A stretch of 61,831 bases of DNA from Opitutaceae bacterium (lineage in GTDB: Bacteria; Verrucomicrobiota; Verrucomicrobiia; Opitutales; Opitutaceae). The stretch spans positions 1-61,831 of the forward strand of contig JAUSID010000234.1 of NCBI GenBank assembly GCA_030648295.1. Direction: 5' to 3'. Under the pieces are notes generated by a model, which ran no database searches, was not told the DNA's origin, and saw only the letters and a list, made by a program, of their open reading frames with translations. Positions 18,375 to 27,633 of this stretch are shown one piece after another. Position 1 is the stretch's first letter, and every line of letters starts with the position of its first letter. The translations under genes were made by a program, and so were the position numbers.

Positions 18375-19202
18375 TCAGATGGGTTTGGCGCGTCGGGCGA
18401 GCGCTGCACGCAACGTGGCGACGCTTTCCCCGGCCCAGCGGAGTTCCTTGGCCAGGGTGGCGGCGAGCTCCGGTTCCGGTGGCGGCCACGTTTCAACCAC
18501 GGCGGTGGTGCAGCGGCCGTGCTGCGCGACTGAATCGAGCACGCGGTCGATCGGCAGCATGCCGCAGCCGAGGGAGCGACCGGTGACGGTGAATCCCATG
18601 AGAGAGGGGAGCCGCTCGATCGCGTAGTCCTTCACGTGCAGATTTACGCAAACGGGCGCGAGTGCCGCGAGGACTTCGCCGATGCCTTCGCCGGCGCCGA
18701 GGGAGTTCGCGGTATCGAGGCAGATGCCGACGTGTTCGCTGGCGATCGTGTCGACCAACCGCCGCAGTGTGGCGCAGGGAAACCGATCGTGGTTTTCGAT
18801 GCCGAGCACGACGTTGGCCGATCGGAGGGCCGGGAGCTCGTCGCGAATAATCGCCGCGATTGCGGCGAGGTCGGGCTCGTAACCTTTCGCGTCGATGACG
18901 AAACGCAGCAGTCGGGCGTCGAGCCGGCGGGCGATTCCGATGTAACGCTCGAGCTGCGCGGCCGTGAGCCCGCGCGCGCCGGTTTCGATCGCGACGCGGT
19001 GCGAGCAAGCGCGGGCGGCAAAGCGGTCGAGCGCTTCTTCGGTGAGCGCGTGTAGCGGCAGGTTGTCGCCGAATTGGATGACCGACACGCGATGCGCGAC
19101 CGCGAAATCGAGCAGTGTCTCGGTCGTAAACGCGACCGGCGCGAGCGGAGCCGGCGTGCCGACTGCCCAACCAAAAGCGAAGGAGCTGATGCCGAGCTGC
19201 AT
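18375..19202 (-). CDS. Xylose-isomerase-like TIM barrel protein, OiaX-like
   Basis: A 275-residue sugar phosphate isomerase/epimerase (AP_endonuc_2) fold. Key segments are SVIQFGDNLPLHAL, ETGARGLTAAQLERYI, VVLGIENHDRF, HVGICLDTANSLGAGEGI, VNLHVKDYAIERL, RSLGCGMLPID and VVETWPPPE. The Glu, Asp/His and Glu positions correspond to metal ligands in this superfamily. In known D-apionate pathways a protein of this superfamily, 3-oxo-isoapionate decarboxylase (OiaX), releases CO2 to give L-erythrulose. Placement directly after the ApnO gene (20-base gap) supports that role, but other isomerase roles are possible. A paralogue lies at 22884-23732. Confidence 0.75.
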   Translation of the reverse strand: MQLGISSFAFGWAVGTPAPLAPVAFTTETLLDFAVAHRVSVIQFGDNLPLHALTEEALDRFAARACSHRVAIETGARGLTAAQLERYIGIARRLDARLLRFVIDAKGYEPDLAAIAAIIRDELPALRSANVVLGIENHDRFPCATLRRLVDTIASEHVGICLDTANSLGAGEGIGEVLAALAPVCVNLHVKDYAIERLPSLMGFTVTGRSLGCGMLPIDRVLDSVAQHGRCTTAVVETWPPPEPELAATLAKELRWAGESVATLRAALARRAKPI

Positions 19203-19222
19203 AAAAGCGGCGCGAGTGCGAA

Positions 19223-20062
19223 TCAGCGCGCCGTGATGTCGCGTACCTGTTCGCGAATCTCATCGAGCTCGAAAATCTTTTTCCAGCCGTCGCGGAAGAG
19301 CACGGGCTTGGCGCGCTTGCTGATCTTGTAGGCGGCGTCAGAAAACGTACCGTTCACTTCGCCGAAGAGAACGGCGATTTGAATGCGCAAGTGGCCGAGC
19401 ACGAATTCGCGCGCGGCGTCGGCGGGCACGCCTTTCGCGACAATCGTGTCGTAACCTTCTTTCACCACTTCCATGCAGGTCTGCGCGAGCGTCTCCACCA
19501 TCGCGGGCTCGAGGATGGCCATCTGTTCGAGTGTGACGCGATGCACCCGGCTCACGGGCGCATACATCGCGGTGGCGATTTTCACGCCGAGTTCGTAGTC
19601 GGCATCCGTGCCGTGCATCAGCGCGCACACAATCCCTTGTTTCGCGGAGATGCCGCCGTAGAAATCGCGAAAACCCTTTTCAGTCGGTTCCCAGTTGAAG
19701 ATCGATGGGTGGCAGGGATGCGCGATCACGCAACCGACGTCGGGCCGCGTGGCGATTTGGCCATCGAGCGGCGCCGCGGGATCGAGTGTCATGAGCAGCG
19801 CACCGGGTTTCATGAGCGGCACAACGTCGCGCGAGATCGCGCCGATCGCGACGTCTGGCACCGCCAGGATCACGACATCAGCGTCCGGAACGGCGGTCTT
19901 TTGCTCGGCCACGGTCACGCCGCGCGTTTTCAGGTTCTCGAGCCCCTTGGGGGAAATCTCAAGGTAGTGCACCGCGTAGTCGGGACACTTGAGAAAGTTG
20001 TCGGTGACCCGGCAGCCCATTTTGCCGCCGGCGCCCACGAGCGCGATGGATGTTTTGTTCAT
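19223..20062 (-). CDS. apnO: 6-phosphogluconate dehydrogenase-like enzyme, probable D-apionate oxidoisomerase
   Basis: A 279-residue NAD-dependent enzyme with the dinucleotide loop ALVGAGGKMGCRVT (7-20), DADVVILAVPDVAIGAIS, LMTLDPAAPLDGQ, CVIAHPCHPSIFNWEPTE and a helical C-terminal dimerisation domain (VHRVTLEQMAILEPAMVETL). It belongs to the 6PGDH-like group with a PGDH_C-type tail. In published D-apionate catabolism such an enzyme (ApnO) converts D-apionate to 3-oxo-isoapionate. Its place between the ApsD and OiaX-like genes fits that exactly. The start ATG 20062 (MNKTSIALV) is set by the NAD loop; the longer frame overlaps ApsD and is spurious. A near copy lies at 24544. Confidence 0.72.
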   Translation of the reverse strand: MNKTSIALVGAGGKMGCRVTDNFLKCPDYAVHYLEISPKGLENLKTRGVTVAEQKTAVPDADVVILAVPDVAIGAISRDVVPLMKPGALLMTLDPAAPLDGQIATRPDVGCVIAHPCHPSIFNWEPTEKGFRDFYGGISAKQGIVCALMHGTDADYELGVKIATAMYAPVSRVHRVTLEQMAILEPAMVETLAQTCMEVVKEGYDTIVAKGVPADAAREFVLGHLRIQIAVLFGEVNGTFSDAAYKISKRAKPVLFRDGWKKIFELDEIREQVRDITAR

Positions 20063-20072
20063 GTGAGAGAGT

Positions 20073-21098
20073 TCAAGCGAGCGATACCGGTTTGCCGCGT
20101 GCGGCGGAGTCATAGGCGCCGTAGACGAGCTGAACGGTGCGGAGATTGTCTTCGCCCGTCGTCTCAGCTGAGCCGCGACCTTGGAGTGCACCAAGGATGT
20201 TTTCGTTGCACGGCACGATGCTGGCGTGCACGACGGCGTAGCGCGGATCGGCCCACGGGTATAATGACGGGGTGGCTTTGCGCACGAGCGTGCCGCGGCG
20301 CGTGGTCGTGCGCAGCACGCAGCCCGGCGACAGCTCGGCGCTACCGGTTTCGCCTTCCACAAATACGAGCGTTTCGGGGAACGCCTCGCGCTCGAGCGCG
20401 TTGCCGGCGTAGGCCATGTTCACGGTCACGTGCATGCCATTGCGCATTTCCAGCACGATAGTGGCGACGTCTTCGCCTTTGATCTTTTGGTGGACGCGCT
20501 GCATGCGGCAGTAGATCGACTTGGCCTCGCCGAAAAGGAAGCGCGCAAGGTCGAGCGTGTGGCTGCCGAGGTCGGTGATGATGAGCTGCTCGAGCTCGGC
20601 AAGGAATGGCTGGTTGTCGAAGACGGGAAAACCCGAGATGAAGTCGATCCGTGCCCGAAAAGGCCGGCCGATCGTGCCACGCTGGAGCTCGGCGGCGAGC
20701 GCGCGTAGCGGCGCCTGCCAGCGGAAATTCTCGTGGATGAACAGCGGCGCGCGCCGCGCCTTGCAGAAACGGACCATGCCTTCGGCGTCGCGCAGCGTGG
20801 TCGCCATCGGCTTCTGGCAGATCACTGCGAGACCGCGTGAGGCGGCGAGCCGGGTGAGAGATGCGTGGGTGCCGACGTCGGTGATGATGTCAACGAAGTC
20901 GAGTCGCTCGCGCTCAAGCAGCTCGGCGGGGTCGTCGTAGATCGCGGTGATGCCGAAGTCGCGGCCGAACGCCTCGGCCCTGGCGCGCGTGCGGTTGTAG
21001 ATTGCGACGCACTCGACGTCCGCGAGTTCGTTCCATGCGGCGAGCTGAAACTGGGACCAGTAGCCGGCTCCCATCAGAGCGAAGCGAAGCGGTTTCAT
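20073..21098 (-). CDS. apsD: Gfo/Idh/MocA oxidoreductase, probable D-apiose dehydrogenase
   Basis: A 341-residue NAD(P)-dependent oxidoreductase. It has FALMGAGYWSQFQLAAWNEL (Rossmann loop), VAIYNRTRARAEAFG, LDFVDIITDVGTH, VICQKPMATTLRDAEG (catalytic Lys96 in the QKP motif), HENFRWQAPLRALAAEL and ITDLGSHTLDLARFLFGE. This motif set, especially IYNRTRA and HENFRWQ.P, is what I remember for D-apiose dehydrogenases, which oxidise D-apiose to D-apionolactone. The stop is followed after 10 bases by ApnO, and its start overlaps the lactonase gene by 4 bases. The neighbouring lactonase, which acts on the product, strengthens the call. Confidence 0.78.
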   Translation of the reverse strand: MKPLRFALMGAGYWSQFQLAAWNELADVECVAIYNRTRARAEAFGRDFGITAIYDDPAELLERERLDFVDIITDVGTHASLTRLAASRGLAVICQKPMATTLRDAEGMVRFCKARRAPLFIHENFRWQAPLRALAAELQRGTIGRPFRARIDFISGFPVFDNQPFLAELEQLIITDLGSHTLDLARFLFGEAKSIYCRMQRVHQKIKGEDVATIVLEMRNGMHVTVNMAYAGNALEREAFPETLVFVEGETGSAELSPGCVLRTTTRRGTLVRKATPSLYPWADPRYAVVHASIVPCNENILGALQGRGSAETTGEDNLRTVQLVYGAYDSAARGKPVSLA

Positions 21099-22903
21099 GT
21101 GGCGGAGGAAACGTCGATCTGCAGCACGGCGTAGGGCGGCAGCGTGAGCGCGGCGTTTGCGGGCATCGCGCGGGTGAGTGACGCGGTGCAGTTGCTCGAT
21201 AGGAGCGTGACGCGGCAGTCGCTCCGCGGCAGCCCGTTCATGCGCACGCGCTGGTCTTCACCGCGAAGGTTCGCGATTAGAACGAGGAAGCCGGCGGAGG
21301 TGCGCAGGCCAATGGCACAGGCGTGATGTGGCTCAGACGACGCGACGAGTAGCACGTGGTCCGATCCGGTTGCAGCACAAGCCTGCAACACCTGAAGTGC
21401 GGGGGTCGCATTATCGAGCCGAGGAAGCTCGAACGTCGCGCTGTTCGCCTTCCCTCGCGCGAGGGCCGCGAGGCTGGCTAGCATCCACACACCACCGAAT
21501 GTCGTGCGTTGTCGCGGATCATCGCGCTGGGGTTTTCCTGTGCGCGGCATGCCAAAGCGGACAGGTGACACCGCGACCGGGAGCCCGCCACTGAGTCGGC
21601 GCGCTCGCGCGATGACCGTGGGATAGGTGGATAGCGTCTCGAGAATTGAGGTTTCGTCGAACGCGTGCACCTGCGCATCCACGCCGAAGCAGACGAACTC
21701 GCTGGCCGCCTCGAGCGGACAACTTCGATTGAGGTCGACGAACTCTCCGCCGACTCCGCCGCCGAGCAGGCCGTTGATCCGATGACGTGCCCATAGCGTC
21801 GCGACCCGGCCGAATACGGCCCCGCTCGTCACTTTGGTCTCACGATCGAGAATCACCCAGCGGGTGGCAGACGGTGGTTGGGTAGCGGCGATATGGCGGG
21901 CCAGATTTTCGAGCGGGCGTTCGTTCGCGCCGACTTTGAGCACGACTTCGAGCGCCACATCTGCACCCACCTTCACTGCGTCGGCAGCCGCAGAGGTCCA
22001 CTGGGCAAGGCAAGCGGCCGAAGTCGTATCGAGATCGACGCGAAGGTGTTTTATCCCCGCCGTTCGGAGCAGGTTTGCCGCGATGGTGGAGAGCGGAGCA
22101 CCTTCGCGGCGAAGGGCCCCGAGCGCCGGCATTCGTGTGAGCTTGCGGTCGAGCGTCAGAAAACAGTCGACCGCGGACGGGACAGCTCGATGCCGTATCC
22201 TTCGTTCGGAGACCCGCACTTCGATGCGTTGCTTGATTGTCGCCCCGCGGCGCACCACGAACGGCCACGTTCGTTGCAGCGGCCGGCAGTACGTCTTGAA
22301 CGAGGCATCGGTCCAGTTTCGTTGGTCCTCCATCTCGAACGTCTCGCCGTGCATACGGACCTCGACGCGCATGCCCGGTGCTGGCGAGTGCTTGATGGCG
22401 CGAACATCGAAAAAGGGCTGATGAGGGCTGATCTCGCGCGGGAATGCACCGTTTTCAGACGTGCCATCGGCGTGTTCGATCCGGCAGCGCCGGCCGGCCG
22501 CTTCGGCTGGGTGGAGCACCGAGAAGCCCGTGCGGTTTGTGCGAAACGTGTCCAGCGCCACGCCGCGCGCGGCATAGACGACCCTTCCGTCCGCCGAGCC
22601 GTCGAGCCGAAGGTCCCACTCGAAGAACGGCCGCCGGCCGCCATAACGCGCTTTCAGTTTGAGCGTGAAGCGGTCGGGGTGGATCTCGCTTCGCCTCCAG
22701 CGAACTCTCGGCTGGGGCGTGTTCCACCGTGTGTCGCGAACTGCCAGATACACCGCCCGCAGTACTTCCACGTGATGGCACGTCCAGTAACGCGCCCACA
22801 GCAGTGCCGGCTCGAAGCGCAGCTGCAACGGACCGGCTCGCAAGCGCAATGGCTCGGTTCCAAGAACCGGCAAGTGGAGGATCTTAACCGGCGCGCGTTT
22901 CAT
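21095..22903 (-). CDS. apnL: D-apionate lactonase
   Basis: A 602-residue protein with an N-terminal beta-sandwich-like part and a C-terminal barrel-like part. Diagnostic segments are VEVLRAVYLAVRDTRWNT (46-62), NRTGFSVLHPAEAAGR (123-138), REISPHQPFFDVRAI (156-170) and MEDQRNWTDASFKTYCRPLQ (191-210). These match what I remember of ApnL, the enzyme hydrolysing D-apionolactone to D-apionate. I chose ATG 22903 (MKRAPVKILHL), which overlaps the upstream gene by 20 bases; the earlier frame is Arg-rich and unlikely. There is no signal peptide, so it is cytoplasmic, consistent with catabolism after import. This gene is the strongest single marker that the operon handles apiose. Confidence 0.82.
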   Translation of the reverse strand: MKRAPVKILHLPVLGTEPLRLRAGPLQLRFEPALLWARYWTCHHVEVLRAVYLAVRDTRWNTPQPRVRWRRSEIHPDRFTLKLKARYGGRRPFFEWDLRLDGSADGRVVYAARGVALDTFRTNRTGFSVLHPAEAAGRRCRIEHADGTSENGAFPREISPHQPFFDVRAIKHSPAPGMRVEVRMHGETFEMEDQRNWTDASFKTYCRPLQRTWPFVVRRGATIKQRIEVRVSERRIRHRAVPSAVDCFLTLDRKLTRMPALGALRREGAPLSTIAANLLRTAGIKHLRVDLDTTSAACLAQWTSAAADAVKVGADVALEVVLKVGANERPLENLARHIAATQPPSATRWVILDRETKVTSGAVFGRVATLWARHRINGLLGGGVGGEFVDLNRSCPLEAASEFVCFGVDAQVHAFDETSILETLSTYPTVIARARRLSGGLPVAVSPVRFGMPRTGKPQRDDPRQRTTFGGVWMLASLAALARGKANSATFELPRLDNATPALQVLQACAATGSDHVLLVASSEPHHACAIGLRTSAGFLVLIANLRGEDQRVRMNGLPRSDCRVTLLSSNCTASLTRAMPANAALTLPPYAVLQIDVSSAT

Positions 22904-23732
22904 GCTGAACGGAACCGAATGAACCCGGAAACAGGCGTCGCATCGTCGCGGTGCTGCGCACACACCATTCGCGCTCTTTTCGCGCCGTATCCGCCACGTC
23001 CGGTTCCGGCGGCACCCAATGCTCGAGCGTCGCCGTCCGGCAGCAGCGATGGCGCGCGAGTTCGCGGATAACCCATTCGATCGGAACGATGCCTTCGCCA
23101 AGGGGAACGCCTTCAATCGTGAAGCCTTGCAGAGAGCTCACGCGTCGGATTCGGACATCCTTCAAATGAACGTTCACAGTGTAAGCGGCGAGATGCCGAA
23201 CGACCGTTGTCACGTCTTCGCCGGCGCCAAACGAATTCGCGGTATCGAGACAGATCCGAACCCATGGCGAGTCCACCTCCGTGAGGATTCGCGCGAGCTC
23301 GTCGGACTTGAACCGATCGTGGTTCTCGATCGCAAGGACGACGCCGGAGTGCTCGAGCAGCGATACCTGCGTCCGTAACAAAGCGATCACTGAATCAGGG
23401 GACGGTTCGCAGTCCATTGGGTCGAGTACAATGCGTAGAAATGGAGAGCGAAACGTCGCAGCGATTTCCACATACCGCCGGACATTCTCGACCGTGAGAC
23501 CCCGCGTTCCGATCTCGATCGCAATGCCGGTCTCACGTGCTTTGCGCTGCAGCGCGTCACGCTCAGCCGCGGAGAGTGAATGCAAAGGCACATTGTCGGC
23601 CAACTGGACGCGCCCATAACCGAGCTCGAGGGCGAGGTCCACCACGCCGAACGCATCGAGGGTGGGCGCGTCTTCGTCCCAGGCGGCGCTGACTGTCCAT
23701 CCCACGGCATAAGAGCTGAATCCCGCTTGCAT
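22884..23732 (-). CDS. Xylose-isomerase-like TIM barrel protein, second OiaX-like copy
   Basis: A paralogue of 18375-19202 with the same landmarks: FSSYAVGW, RVQLADNVPLHSLS, EIGTRGLTVENVRRYVEIA, VVLAIENHDRF, ICLDTANSFGAGEDV, VNVHLKDVRIRR, GVPLGEGIVPIEWV and TLEHWVPPEPD. The start ATG 23732 (MQAGFSSYAVGW) aligns with the paralogue's start. It lies between the regulator and the lactonase gene and overlaps the latter by 20 bases. The two copies have clearly diverged, so they may act on different intermediates, for example 3-oxo-isoapionate and an isomer, rather than being redundant. Confidence 0.75.
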   Translation of the reverse strand: MQAGFSSYAVGWTVSAAWDEDAPTLDAFGVVDLALELGYGRVQLADNVPLHSLSAAERDALQRKARETGIAIEIGTRGLTVENVRRYVEIAATFRSPFLRIVLDPMDCEPSPDSVIALLRTQVSLLEHSGVVLAIENHDRFKSDELARILTEVDSPWVRICLDTANSFGAGEDVTTVVRHLAAYTVNVHLKDVRIRRVSSLQGFTIEGVPLGEGIVPIEWVIRELARHRCCRTATLEHWVPPEPDVADTARKEREWCVRSTATMRRLFPGSFGSVQHETRAG

Positions 23733-23734
23733 GT

Positions 23735-24406
23735 TCACGCCTGAATCCGGCCCTCGACGACCTTGCTGATGTTGCGGTGAAACTGAAAGTCCCGCGACGA
23801 AACCACCGCGAGGATACGGCACGGCTCCCGTTCGATTGCATGGAGCGCGTGATCGATGGTGGCATCGAAATACACCGCGTCGCCCGGGGAGAGCACGTAT
23901 TGCTCCCGCCCAAACAGCAACCGGCACCTGCCCTCGATGACGTAATTGAACTCTTCGCCCGCGTGCGAACGCAACGGCACGTCCTTTGGGGCCGACGCAA
24001 CATCGACGATGAGCGGTTCCATCAACTTGCTGTGCTTTTCGTCGGCCAGCAGCGTCACCAAGGTGCCTCTGCGTCCGCGGAAGCGGACCTTTTGTCCAGT
24101 GCCGGACCTGCGGAACACGATAGGGTGCGGTTGCTCCTCTTCTTCAAAGAAGCTCGTCAGCGGCGTCGCGAACACTTCCGCGATCCGCGCGAGGCTCGCG
24201 ATGGTGAGCGCGGTGTGGCCGTTTTCGACGCGCGAGAGATAGGCGTCGGAGAGGCCTGTCTTTTCGCCGAACTCGCGGAGCGTAAGCCCCACCTCGCGGC
24301 GCAGCGCCGCTACGCGCCGCCCAATCGTGCGCTCGATTGGAGTCGCATTGGCGTTGTCGGCCGGGGTTTTCGCGACGGCGTGCCGGGAGACCGATGGAGT
24401 GCCCAT
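23735..24406 (-). CDS. XRE-cupin transcriptional regulator
   Basis: An N-terminal helix-turn-helix (RRVAALRREVGLTLREFGEK, TGLSDAYLSRVENGHTALTI) is joined to a C-terminal cupin (VPLRSHAGEEFNYVIEGRCR, LSPGDAVYFDATIDHALHAI). Such proteins bind a small effector in the cupin and control adjacent catabolic genes. It heads the minus-strand operon, only 2 bases before the OiaX-like gene. Possible starts are ATG 24418 and ATG 24406. I take 24406 because a palindrome and a -10-like TATAAT lie just upstream. The effector is inferred to be an apiose-pathway metabolite. Confidence 0.8.
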   Translation of the reverse strand: MGTPSVSRHAVAKTPADNANATPIERTIGRRVAALRREVGLTLREFGEKTGLSDAYLSRVENGHTALTIASLARIAEVFATPLTSFFEEEEQPHPIVFRRSGTGQKVRFRGRRGTLVTLLADEKHSKLMEPLIVDVASAPKDVPLRSHAGEEFNYVIEGRCRLLFGREQYVLSPGDAVYFDATIDHALHAIEREPCRILAVVSSRDFQFHRNISKVVEGRIQA

Positions 24407-24412
24407 GGTGGA

Positions 24413-24440
24413 TTGCATGTAATGCAACGAATATTATACC
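24413..24440 (-). promoter_or_regulatory. Operator-like palindrome and -10 box of the apiose operon
   Basis: TTGCAT-GTA-ATGCAA is a perfect inverted repeat at 24413-24427. On the minus strand TATAAT lies at 24433-24438. A further TTGCAA half-site overlaps the region at about 24441. The arrangement at the start of the XRE-cupin gene suggests autoregulation and control of the divergent genes. No convincing -35 box was found. Confidence 0.45.
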
Positions 24441-24543
24441 TTGCAATTCATTTCCGATCTGTTTTCGCTTTTCGACACCTCATCCGGGTGCGTCAAACCC
24501 CGTTGCAATGGTGTCGCCGCGCTCCCCGTTACTCACCTTCTCT

Positions 24544-25374
24544 ATGAAGACCATTACGCTCGTTGGAGCCGGCGGAAAGATGGGTTGTCGCATCACCGAC
24601 AATCTCATGAAGACCGACTATCGCGTTCACTACCTCGAGGTGAGCGTACGCGGCCTGGAGAATTTGCGGCAGCGGAATCTCACTGTGTCGGCACCGACGG
24701 GTGCGATCCCGCTTTCAGACGTCGCCATTCTCGCTGTGCCGGACATAGCGATTGGCGCGATTTCGCACGACGTTGTCACTTTGATGAAAGCCGGCTCGCT
24801 CCTGATGGCGCTCGATCCAGCAGCGCCGCTGGATGGTCAGCTTGCGGAAAAACACGGCGTCGGTGTCGTCATCGCGCATCCATGCCATCCATCTGTCTTC
24901 AATTGGGAGCCGACCGAAAATGGGTTCAGGGACTTTTATGGCGGCGTTTCCGCCAAACAGGCGATCGTCGTCGCGTTGATGCGCGGCACCGAGGATGACT
25001 ACGAACTTGGTGTCGAGGTGTCGCAAGCGATGTATGCGCCGGTGAGCCGCGTGCATCGCGTCACGCTGGAGCAGATGGCCATGCTTGAGCCAGCGCTCGT
25101 GGAAACGCTGGCACAAACGTGTATGGAGACGGTACATGAGGGATACAAGCGGGTCGTCGCCGCCGGAGTTCCGGAAGCGGCAGTTCGCGATTTTCTCCTC
25201 GGACATCTGCGGATCCAGATCGCGGTACTGTTCAATTAGGTGAACGGCACGTTCTCGGACGCGGCTTACAAGATCAGCAAACGCGCCAGGCCGCTCCTGT
25301 TTCGGCCGGGTTGGGAGAAAATTTTCGAGCCGGCGGACATACGCGAGCAGGTGGCCGACATTACGGCGCGATGA
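24544..25374 (+). pseudogene. Second ApnO-like gene interrupted by an in-frame TAG
   Basis: From ATG 24544 the frame reads MKTITLVGAGGKMGCRITDN and follows the intact ApnO along its whole length (AHPCHPSVFNWEPTE, VHRVTLEQMAMLEPALVETL, FLLGHLRIQIAVLF). At 25237-25239 a TAG stands where the paralogue has a Glu codon. The frame then continues perfectly: VNGTFSDAAYKISKRARPLL, GWEKIF, IREQVADITAR, stop at 25374. The break removes 45 C-terminal residues of the helical domain. It may be a recent nonsense mutation, a sequencing error or a shorter active form. It is divergent from the operon and 52 bases upstream of the apiosidase gene. Confidence 0.8.
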
Positions 25375-25426
25375 AATAATCAGACATTGATTCTGCGCTA
25401 CTAGAAGAACCCCGATCTCTTACCTC

Positions 25427-26866
<1,440 letters not shown>

Positions 26867-26907
26867 CAAATCTCCGGATTGCTACAAACTGCCCGGTTTC
26901 CCGTTCG

Positions 26908-27474
26908 ATGCCGCCCCAGGATTCAGAGACCGCCCGTTGGTTTGCGGAGCAAGTGCAGCCGCATGAGGCAACGTTGCGCGGATATTTGCATAAGATTGCG
27001 GCGTGGGGAGATATCGACGACCTGGTGCAGGAAACCTACGTTCGCCTGCTGCGGGTGCATTCAAGGAACGAAGTTCGCTCAACCCGCGGATTGCTCTTCA
27101 CGCTGGCGCGCAACGTCGCGCATGATCTGTTTCGCCGGCGGGCGGTCGCCCAGACCGCATCGATATCGGAAATCGATGCGTCGCCTTTTCCGGACCACGG
27201 GCTTGGAACTGCAGAGATCGTCAGTCGCCAGGAGGAAATCGAGATCCTGCGAACTGCCATTGAGGCGCTGCCCAAACGCTGTCGTGCCGTGTTTGTTCTC
27301 CGGCGATTCGAGAATCTGTCGCACCGCGAAATTGCGGCGCGACTGGGCATCGCGCGGCACACGGTGGAACGGCAACTGACCGAGGCGCTCCGGCGTTGCG
27401 GAGAGTTCTTTGCCGGCCCGTCGCGGCGCAAGGTGATGGTGTCGTGCCGTTTTCGCCCGAAAACCCGTGGATGA
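26908..27474 (+). CDS. ECF RNA polymerase sigma factor (FecI-like)
   Basis: A 188-residue sigma-70-family protein with region 2 (GDIDDLVQETYVRLLRVHSR, TRGLLFTLARNVAHDLFRRR) and region 4 (LPKRCRAVFVLRRFENLSHR, EIAARLGIARHTVERQLTEAL). There is no other domain. It is followed by a FecR-type anti-sigma gene, the standard arrangement for signalling through a TonB receptor with an STN domain, and such a receptor is encoded at 43885. Five bipartite motifs in the following 17 kb are candidate promoters for it. None lies upstream of this gene itself, so its own transcription is probably independent or reads through from the apiosidase gene. Confidence 0.9.
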   Translation: MPPQDSETARWFAEQVQPHEATLRGYLHKIAAWGDIDDLVQETYVRLLRVHSRNEVRSTRGLLFTLARNVAHDLFRRRAVAQTASISEIDASPFPDHGLGTAEIVSRQEEIEILRTAIEALPKRCRAVFVLRRFENLSHREIAARLGIARHTVERQLTEALRRCGEFFAGPSRRKVMVSCRFRPKTRG

Positions 27475-27511
27475 CGCCGTTCTACAAACGCAACTATTTC
27501 GGCACCGGATG

Positions 27512-27540
27512 TGGCGGAGATGGGTGCGTCGTGCGTCTTC
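27512..27540 (+). promoter_or_regulatory. Putative ECF promoter, copy E (before fecR)
   Basis: TGGCGG, 16 bases, CGTCTTC, 93 bases before the FecR start and after the sigma gene stop. It is the most diverged copy (GGAGAT instead of GGGAAA) but keeps both boxes and the exact spacing. Confidence 0.6.
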
Positions 27541-27633
27541 GATTATGCCGTCGACGTTTGTTCGATATCGCCGGCAATCGAAAAAGGTTGGGTTGTTTGG
27601 CCTCGGTATATACGACTTCGACGCAATACGCTG

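Noticed and set aside
13081-20460. Long plus-strand open frames opposite the sugar operon
   Set aside because: They mirror high-GC codon structure of the minus-strand genes, are Arg/Ala/Glu-rich and lack family character.
22156-23071. Plus-strand frames opposite the lactonase gene (up to 397 codons)
   Set aside because: Arg- and His-rich antisense shadow of a gene with strong family motifs.
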